Assembly (NCBI GenBank): GCA_039190385.1
Contig: JBCCYD010000219.1
Location: 1-9,828, forward strand
Length of the DNA stretch: 9,828 bases
Reading direction: 5' to 3'
Source: Xenococcus sp039190385
GTDB taxonomy: Bacteria; Cyanobacteriota; Cyanobacteriia; Cyanobacteriales; Xenococcaceae
In this document: piece by piece, positions 5,920-9,828 of the stretch
Position numbering within the stretch: the stretch's first letter is position 1
Layout of the letters: the number at the start of each line of letters is the position of its first letter
Notes under the pieces: generated by a model
Database searches by the model: none
Told to the model about the DNA's origin: nothing
What the model saw: only the letters and a program-made list of their open reading frames with translations
Made by a program: the position numbers and the translations under genes

Positions 5920-6879
5920 ATGTCCTCAGGATTACTTATTGGCGAACTAGCAAATCAATTCGGCCTTTCTACTCAAGCAATTCGCTATTACGAGAGATTA
6001 GGATTGCTCGCAACTCCCCAGAGAACAGATAGTGGTTATCGACTATATTCGCCAGCAGCCTTAGAAAGATTAAAATTTATTCGTAAAGCACAAAATTTTG
6101 GTCTTTCTCTCCAAGAAATTAAACAATTAATCGAACTAGATATTTATTCGGAATCTTCTCACATGGCATTTAAAGAGATGTTGCAGCATCATTTACAAGA
6201 TCTCGATCAGCAAATTAATAAATTAAACAATACTCATCAAGTTCTGCGTCGCAAATTTGAGCAGACGAATTATCTAATTCCTGAACCAGGAGAATCTTAT
6301 AACCTGAATAGTTATCAAGGTTCTCTATTGAGCTTAATGAACGAAATAGAAAATAAAGCCCAAATCAACCATGATGCGAATTTAATTGATAAAGCTCATA
6401 ATTTACTGCAACTTTACAGCAGTGGAGAAAGAAACTTTCAAGGCATTGAATTAATTGGAGCCAAACTTAACGGTGCCATTTTAAACGGTTCAGATCTCAG
6501 TCAATCTGAGTTGATGTTAGCTAGTCTCAATGAAGCCTGCTTAGAAAAAACCAAACTTCAAGGATCTTACCTTAGTGGGGCGGATTTAATTGGAGCCTAT
6601 CTCCGAGAAGCGGAATTAACTAGAGCTGATTTAATTGGCTCTGATTTAACTGATGCCGATTTAACCAAGGCTTATTTAACTAGTTGTAATTTGGGTGGTG
6701 CTTGTCTCAAAAATGCTAGTTTAAGAGGGGCAAATCTGAGTGAAGCTATTTTTATTGGAGCCGATTTACGCGGGGCCGATTTAACTGGGGCTATGGTTTT
6801 GGGGAGTAATTTTTATGGAGCCAATCTCGAAGGGGTCAAAGGAGATCTCAGAGATATTGATACAGGACATAATAGGTAG
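5920..6879 (+). CDS. MerR-type transcription factor fused to a pentapeptide-repeat domain
   Basis: In this 319-residue protein residues 4-72 are a typical MerR winged helix-turn-helix: LLIGELANQFGLSTQAIRYY, then ERLGLL, GYRLYS, and the second helix pair ending in LSLQEIKQLI. Residues 80-118 are a hydrophilic helix with heptad-like leucines, placed where MerR proteins have their dimerising coiled coil. A linker (about 130-170) ends in the module LLQLYSSGERNFQG that commonly introduces cyanobacterial pentapeptide repeats. Residues 172-306 are 27 unbroken A(D/N)LxG-like pentapeptides (DNA 6433-6837), predicted to form a right-handed quadrilateral beta-helix. The effector region lacks the cysteines MerR or ZntR use for metal, since all three Cys are in the repeats, so metal sensing in the usual way is unlikely. 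The effector part appears replaced by the beta-helix. The target is unknown; it might be its own promoter or the divergent DUF445 gene. The ATG at 5920 places the HTH at the expected distance. Confidence 0.9.
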   Translation: MSSGLLIGELANQFGLSTQAIRYYERLGLLATPQRTDSGYRLYSPAALERLKFIRKAQNFGLSLQEIKQLIELDIYSESSHMAFKEMLQHHLQDLDQQINKLNNTHQVLRRKFEQTNYLIPEPGESYNLNSYQGSLLSLMNEIENKAQINHDANLIDKAHNLLQLYSSGERNFQGIELIGAKLNGAILNGSDLSQSELMLASLNEACLEKTKLQGSYLSGADLIGAYLREAELTRADLIGSDLTDADLTKAYLTSCNLGGACLKNASLRGANLSEAIFIGADLRGADLTGAMVLGSNFYGANLEGVKGDLRDIDTGHNR

Positions 6880-6896
6880 TTACTAAACCTTTGTGA

Positions 6897-7583
6897 TTAA
6901 CTCCAGTTTTCCCAATTTGGCATTAAACTTGCCCTTTGTTTGAACATTTCTTTGATTACCAAAGCTGGATCAACATAGCTGCCATTATGTCTTAGAACCC
7001 AATGTAGATGAGGCCCAGTAGTTCTTCCTGTCATCCCAATACGTCCGATTCTTGCTCCCACCGCAACATCTTGTCCTTGCCAAATCTGCACAGCACCTGC
7101 GCGGTCTATGAGATAACGTCCTTTATCGGAAGTTTCAACGGTGCCTTTTAAATGACAATAAACATGTTGCCAATCTCCTGACTGAATAGTAACCGAAGTT
7201 CCACAAGCTTCATCCTGAGCTACTTTCGTTACTTTTCCTGTCCACCAACTACGGACATAGCTACCAATAGGGGCTGCCATATCTAGGCCATTATGAAATT
7301 GAATTTCACCATCTATTGGAGAGCGACGATAACCAAAAGGAGAAGTATAAGATTGAAAATTTTCTACGGGAAAAGAGGCATGTTTCCAGATATTGCTAGC
7401 TATTTCTTTAGGTGGTTGTAAGGGTAGTACTATCTGTGAAGGTTGGGGATTGAGAGCATTATCTTTAATGTTTTTATCTAGTGCTTGGGTTGGGGTCAAT
7501 GGTAATTGTCCTAATCCGATAAGAGAAATTATGGTTCCAACCAGTAAGAGTTTTTGACGATGCTGTTGAAGTTTTAATTTCAT
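6897..7583 (-). CDS. Exported M23 (LytM/NlpD-like) peptidoglycan metallopeptidase
   Basis: This is a 228-residue protein. A basic N-terminus and hydrophobic core (11-26) end in PTQA (31-34), a plausible signal-peptidase site, so it should act in the periplasm. After a proline-rich linker (about 38-62) comes one M23 domain (about 75-210). All active-site residues are present: His97 and Asp101 (HNGLD) and His194 as zinc ligands, His144 (VYCHL) and His192 (GPHLHW) as catalytic histidines, by comparison with LytM. It is therefore likely an active endopeptidase cleaving peptide cross-links rather than a degenerate activator. Cys127 and Cys143 lie within the domain and could form a disulfide. There is no LysM, SH3 or coiled-coil module, so it is a minimal form of the family. 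It converges on the MerR-type gene with only 17 bases between the two stops. Confidence 0.92.
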   Translation of the reverse strand: MKLKLQQHRQKLLLVGTIISLIGLGQLPLTPTQALDKNIKDNALNPQPSQIVLPLQPPKEIASNIWKHASFPVENFQSYTSPFGYRRSPIDGEIQFHNGLDMAAPIGSYVRSWWTGKVTKVAQDEACGTSVTIQSGDWQHVYCHLKGTVETSDKGRYLIDRAGAVQIWQGQDVAVGARIGRIGMTGRTTGPHLHWVLRHNGSYVDPALVIKEMFKQRASLMPNWENWS

Positions 7584-7666
7584 TAATTTTTTATTTCACT
7601 AGACAGTTATAAAATATTGTGCCCAATATCTGAATCAAATTAATTCTTTGACTGATAAAGGACTAG

Positions 7667-7695
7667 AGTATAAATAAATTCAGAAGTTTGTTCAA
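7667..7695 (-). promoter_or_regulatory. Candidate sigma-70-type promoter for the M23 peptidase gene
   Basis: On the minus strand TTGAAC (7695-7690) and TATACT (7672-7667) are separated by exactly 17 bases, the best-spaced promoter match in the window. Transcription would begin near 7660, giving a leader of about 77 bases before the ATG at 7583. Confidence 0.5.
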
Positions 7696-7743
7696 ATCCT
7701 GCAATAATTATCGAAATTAGGCATAAATTTTTTATAATATCCC

Positions 7744-8136
7744 ATGTTTCAAGATATATTCCCTTTTATATTTGACATTAATCCAGTCGTGATCGCGGGA
7801 GGATTTCTCTGGTCGCTAGCTCTCTACATTACCCTGACAAAAGTAAAAAACTGGCTAATGGAGCAATTAACTCGTTGGTTGAATTTTGCCGATCGCTCCC
7901 TATTTATCTCGATGGAAGAGTTTGAAGATACCAGAGTTGCCAGAGAAGCCCAAAATGTTTTTTATGCTTCTCTTTTAAGTATTATTCCTTTCTCAATTTT
8001 AGGATTTTTGTCTAATTGGGCATTGGATCTCAGTTTGGGGGGCAGTTGGTCTATTAGCTTGGGAATTATGACCTGTATCATCGGTGGTGTTATTGCCCTG
8101 GGAGTTCAGGATGCATCCATGAGGGATGAGGAATAA
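7744..8136 (+). CDS. Small membrane protein of unknown function, three predicted helices
   Basis: I do not recognise this 130-residue protein. It has three hydrophobic segments (about 14-32, 72-91 and 102-121). Between the first two is an amphipathic stretch with WLMEQLTRWLNFADRS (37-52) and an acidic patch MEEFEDTR (57-64); the C-terminus is charged (MRDEE). No catalytic motif or conserved Cys/His pair is seen. The ATG at 7744 follows closely after a TATAAT at 7733-7738, so either the real promoter is further upstream or the transcript is nearly leaderless. The stop codon TAA is formed by the first unit of a TAATGGG heptamer pair. The divergent neighbour is the M23 peptidase; no link between them can be claimed. 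Confidence 0.75.
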   Translation: MFQDIFPFIFDINPVVIAGGFLWSLALYITLTKVKNWLMEQLTRWLNFADRSLFISMEEFEDTRVAREAQNVFYASLLSIIPFSILGFLSNWALDLSLGGSWSISLGIMTCIIGGVIALGVQDASMRDEE

Positions 8137-8147
8137 TGGGTAATGGG
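8134..8147. repeat. Two TAATGGG heptamers overlapping a stop codon
   Basis: TAATGGG (8134-8140) and TAATGGG (8141-8147) are followed by TAAGATT. The first three bases are the stop codon of the small membrane protein. In another phase this is the same family as the AGTAATG/GGTAATG array at 4462-4496, and it occupies the same position just after a gene. Confidence 0.6.
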
Positions 8148-8197
8148 TAAGATTATGACAGTAACCCAACCTATCTGATAGTGAGAGTCTTCGACCT

Positions 8198-8419
8198 ATG
8201 ACTAAGAGTTTATCTGCGATCGCTTCTAGCCATGTCGCATCTCAATCAACAATTCCGCCCCTAGAAAATGGCGATCGCCTTACGATGGCTGAATTTGAAA
8301 ATCGCTATACTGCTATGTCTCATCTGAAAAAAGAGGTTTTACAACAAGTATTAGAAGCAACTCAAGAATCAGGATGTAGAAGCATTCCTAACTTAGAGCG
8401 ATCGCCCCAGAAGAGATAG
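8198..8419 (+). pseudogene. Uma2 family endonuclease, N-terminal remnant
   Basis: The 73-codon frame contains PPLENGDRLTMAEFENRY (20-37) followed by TAMSHLKK. This is the conserved N-terminus of the Uma2 (DUF820) family, abundant in cyanobacteria, where members are normally about 190-240 residues. After residue 45 the similarity stops: the expected KAELIEGxVYM strand and the whole PD-(D/E)XK catalytic core are missing, and the remaining 28 residues look unrelated. I saw no core motif in other frames up to 8674, so the missing part appears deleted rather than frameshifted. Three HIP1 octamers lie in these 222 bases. The short product may still be translated from the ATG at 8198, which has a GAGAG purine run about 10 bases upstream, but it cannot be an active nuclease. 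The N-terminal match rests on memory of the family. Confidence 0.7.
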
Positions 8420-8674
8420 CATAATTTCATTCGAATATGTAAAGAATTTCAACTTTCAGACTACGCTTAAACGCATCTAGATGACATTTTGGATTAACAA
8501 GCAAAAAAACTTACAATCCTCTTTCTCCCTGCTCCTAAGCCCTCTGCCTCCATCCAACCTCATAGGAAAGTTAAATACAAATTAGCTTACGATCACGCAG
8601 CGACAAAACGGAATTGGGAACTAACCAGTGTAGAATGAGTTACTGGTCTTTACTCATATTATTTTCAGCTTCTT
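8420..8674. other. Intergenic region and leader upstream of efp
   Basis: No gene is seen in these 255 bases. A pyrimidine-rich stretch (about 8518-8560, units like CTCCCTG and CCTCTGC) resembles a decayed heptamer array of a kind frequent in cyanobacterial intergenic DNA. Near efp, TAGAAT (8631-8636) could be a -10 element, without a convincing -35. Two overlapping inverted repeats occupy 8624-8657. Confidence 0.4.
8624..8657 (+). promoter_or_regulatory. Overlapping inverted repeats just upstream of efp
   Basis: ACCAGT (8624-8629) pairs with ACTGGT (8642-8647), and ATGAGT (8635-8640) pairs with ACTCAT (8652-8657). Each downstream arm lies in or after the loop of the other, so the two 6-bp stems are mutually exclusive. 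They could be protein-binding sites around a promoter or alternative leader hairpins; the arms are short and the evidence is weak. Confidence 0.3.
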
Positions 8675-9235
8675 ATGATTTCTAGTAACGATTTTCGTAC
8701 TGGCGTGACTATCGAGTTAGATGGCTCTGTTTGGCGAGTGGTGGAATTCCTGCATGTTAAACCAGGTAAGGGTTCGGCTTTTGTTCGTACCAAACTAAAA
8801 AACGCTCAGACGGGAAATGTGGTAGAGCGAACTTTCCGAGCTGGGGAAACCGTACCTCAAGCAAATATTGAAAAGCGTACGATGCAACATACCTATAAAG
8901 ATGGTGACGAATATGTCTTTATGGATATGGAAACCTATGAAGAAACTCGGATTAGTCCTGATAAGATGGGCGATCGCACGAAGTATATCAAAGAAGAAAT
9001 GGAAGTTAGTGTCGTTTTCTGGAATGATTCAGTTCTAGATGTCGATTTGCCCACATCAGTAATTCTCAAAGTAACCGATACTGATCCTGGAGTTAAAGGT
9101 GATACCGCCACAGGAGGCTCAAAACCAGCAATAGTCGAGACTGGAGCCCAAGTGATGGTGCCATTATTTATTTCCATTGGGGAAAAAATCAAGGTTGATA
9201 CCCGTGATGGCTCTTATTTGGGTAGAGAAAACTAA
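8675..9235 (+). CDS. efp: Translation elongation factor P
   Basis: This 186-residue protein is full length for EF-P, which binds the ribosome between the P and E sites and restores peptide-bond formation at polyproline stretches. The N-terminal KOW-like domain (about 1-63) begins SSNDFRTGVTIELDG and carries the functional loop KPGKGSAF (29-36) with Lys32 at the tip, equivalent to E. coli Lys34, the residue that may be post-translationally modified. Two OB domains follow (about 66-125 and 128-184), with VDLPTSVILKV (123-133) and the closing GSYLGRE. The lysine rules out the arginine-rhamnosylation subtype; the modification used here, if any, cannot be told because no modification gene is in the window. 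The ATG at 8675 matches the usual start. accB follows after 64 bases, a pairing conserved in many bacteria, so co-transcription is likely. Confidence 0.97.
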   Translation: MISSNDFRTGVTIELDGSVWRVVEFLHVKPGKGSAFVRTKLKNAQTGNVVERTFRAGETVPQANIEKRTMQHTYKDGDEYVFMDMETYEETRISPDKMGDRTKYIKEEMEVSVVFWNDSVLDVDLPTSVILKVTDTDPGVKGDTATGGSKPAIVETGAQVMVPLFISIGEKIKVDTRDGSYLGREN

Positions 9236-9251
9236 TCAAAATCTCTTGCTA

Positions 9252-9280
9252 TTTAAAACATAAAGAGAAGTCAATATACT
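9252..9280 (+). promoter_or_regulatory. efp-accB spacer with weak promoter-like and hairpin sequences
   Basis: TTTAAA (9252-9257) and TATACT (9275-9280) are 17 bases apart and could give accB a promoter of its own. TCTCTT (9242-9247) and AAGAGA (9263-9268) are a 6-bp inverted repeat with a 15-base loop and no T-run, so it is unlikely to stop transcription from efp. Confidence 0.25.
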
Positions 9281-9299
9281 AGATAGGTCATATAAGTCA

Positions 9300-9794
9300 G
9301 TGTCAGTAGATTTTCAAGAACTCCGAGAATTATTATCGGCGATAGCTCAAACCGATATTACCGAATTCACCCTCAAAAGTGATGATTTTGAACTCACATT
9401 ACGTAAAGACTCTGTAGTTCAGCCTGGTAACGCCAATGTGATTCTTCAAGACGCATTACCTCCTGCAACTGTTGCAACCCAGACTAAAACCAATGTTGAA
9501 TCAGCGCCTGTAACTACAGAATCTACTTCATCTCCTCCCATAGATCAGAAGAAACTACTAGATATCACTTCTCCGATGGTCGGAACTTTTTACCGCGCAC
9601 CAACTCCAGATGATCCTCCGTTTGTGGATGTTGGCGAGCACATCTCCAATGGTCAAACAGTTTGTATCCTCGAAGCAATGAAACTAATGAACGAATTAGA
9701 ATCAGAAGTATCAGGTCAAATTGTGGAAATTTTGGCACAAAATGGCGAGCCTGTGGAGTTTGGGCAGGTTTTAATGCGCGTCGATCCAGGGTGA
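9300..9794 (+). CDS. accB: Biotin carboxyl carrier protein of acetyl-CoA carboxylase
   Basis: This 164-residue protein is of normal length for BCCP. It carries the biotin that moves CO2 from biotin carboxylase (AccC) to the carboxyltransferase (AccAD), making malonyl-CoA for fatty acid synthesis. Residues 1-37 are the conserved N-terminal segment (FQELRELLSAI, then SDDFELTLRK). Residues 40-85 form a Pro/Ala/Thr-rich flexible linker. Residues 88-163 are the biotinyl domain, with the thumb APTPDDPPFV (100-109) typical of acetyl-CoA carboxylase BCCPs and EAMKLMNE (125-132), where Lys128 is the biotinylation site. The start is GTG at 9300; it is supported by the SVDFQELRELL beginning common in cyanobacterial AccB and by the lack of an ATG at a suitable distance. 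A heptamer array begins 4 bases after the stop. Confidence 0.97.
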   Translation: MSVDFQELRELLSAIAQTDITEFTLKSDDFELTLRKDSVVQPGNANVILQDALPPATVATQTKTNVESAPVTTESTSSPPIDQKKLLDITSPMVGTFYRAPTPDDPPFVDVGEHISNGQTVCILEAMKLMNELESEVSGQIVEILAQNGEPVEFGQVLMRVDPG

Positions 9795-9797
9795 ATT

Positions 9798-9828
9798 CAG
9801 TTATCAGTTATCAGTTAACAGTCATCAG
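9798..9828. repeat. Heptanucleotide tandem array, CAGTTAT family, cut by the window edge
   Basis: Four 7-base units read CAGTTAT, CAGTTAT, CAGTTAA and CAGTCAT, then CAG at the last base. It starts 4 bases after the accB stop codon and probably continues beyond the window. It is the third heptamer family in this stretch. Confidence 0.75.

Noticed and set aside
5920..7583. A functional module joining the MerR-pentapeptide gene and the M23 peptidase gene
   Set aside because: The genes converge with 17 bases between stops and share no promoter, so adjacency alone does not support a joint system.
7744..8136. Holin- or toxin-like role for the small membrane protein next to an M23 peptidase
   Set aside because: The peptidase has its own promoter on the opposite strand and a Sec signal peptide, there are no phage genes around, and the 130-residue three-helix form is not diagnostic of holins.
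8935..9192. Open frame of 85 codons on the minus strand inside efp
   Set aside because: It lies wholly within the well-conserved efp coding sequence and shows no domain or translation signal of its own.

Overview
The window looks like a piece of cyanobacterial chromosome. The evidence is eight perfect HIP1 octamers (GCGATCGC, at 245, 1812, 2324, 4809, 8216, 8271, 8398 and 8970), several intergenic tandem heptanucleotide tracts, a Uma2-type endonuclease remnant, a DUF1350 protein, a DUF445 protein of cyanobacterial type, and an adjacent efp-accB pair. Base composition is AT-rich between genes. The repeat types suggest a unicellular or baeocystous group (Pleurocapsa/Stanieria-like), but that is only an impression from memory; the genus cannot be fixed from this sequence.

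Layout, left to right. At 1-205 there is AT-rich non-coding DNA. At 206-1837 (+) lies a protein of about seven membrane helices fused to a DUF1350 alpha/beta-hydrolase-like domain. A repeat-rich gap (1838-2004) follows, with a heptamer array and a GC-rich interspersed element. At 2005-2664 (-) is an FMN nitroreductase. At 2887-4458 (+) is an RTX calcium-binding protein with 45 uninterrupted nonapeptides and a probable type I secretion tail. At 4508-5737 (-) is a DUF445 membrane protein with a TTG start. At 5920-6879 (+) is a MerR-type DNA-binding domain fused to a 27-unit pentapeptide-repeat domain. At 6897-7583 (-) is an exported M23 metallopeptidase with all active-site residues. At 7744-8136 (+) is a small three-helix membrane protein of unknown function. 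At 8198-8419 (+) is a broken Uma2 gene. At 8675-9235 (+) is efp, and at 9300-9794 (+) is accB. A heptamer array at 9798 runs off the window edge.

The first six genes strictly alternate in strand, so each is probably its own transcription unit: three convergent ends (1838-2004, 4459-4507, 6880-6896) and divergent promoter regions between the pairs. The only pair that looks co-transcribed is efp-accB, 64 bases apart, an arrangement common in cyanobacteria and other bacteria. No operon-like cluster, defence island, CRISPR array, tRNA or intact mobile element is visible. The most unusual items are the two domain fusions (membrane domain plus DUF1350; MerR plus pentapeptide repeats), the long perfectly phased RTX array, and the recurrence of heptamer arrays next to stop codons, one of them apparently split by a GC-rich element. 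None of these amounts to convincing evidence for a new multi-gene system; the MerR-pentapeptide protein is the best candidate for something functionally new.
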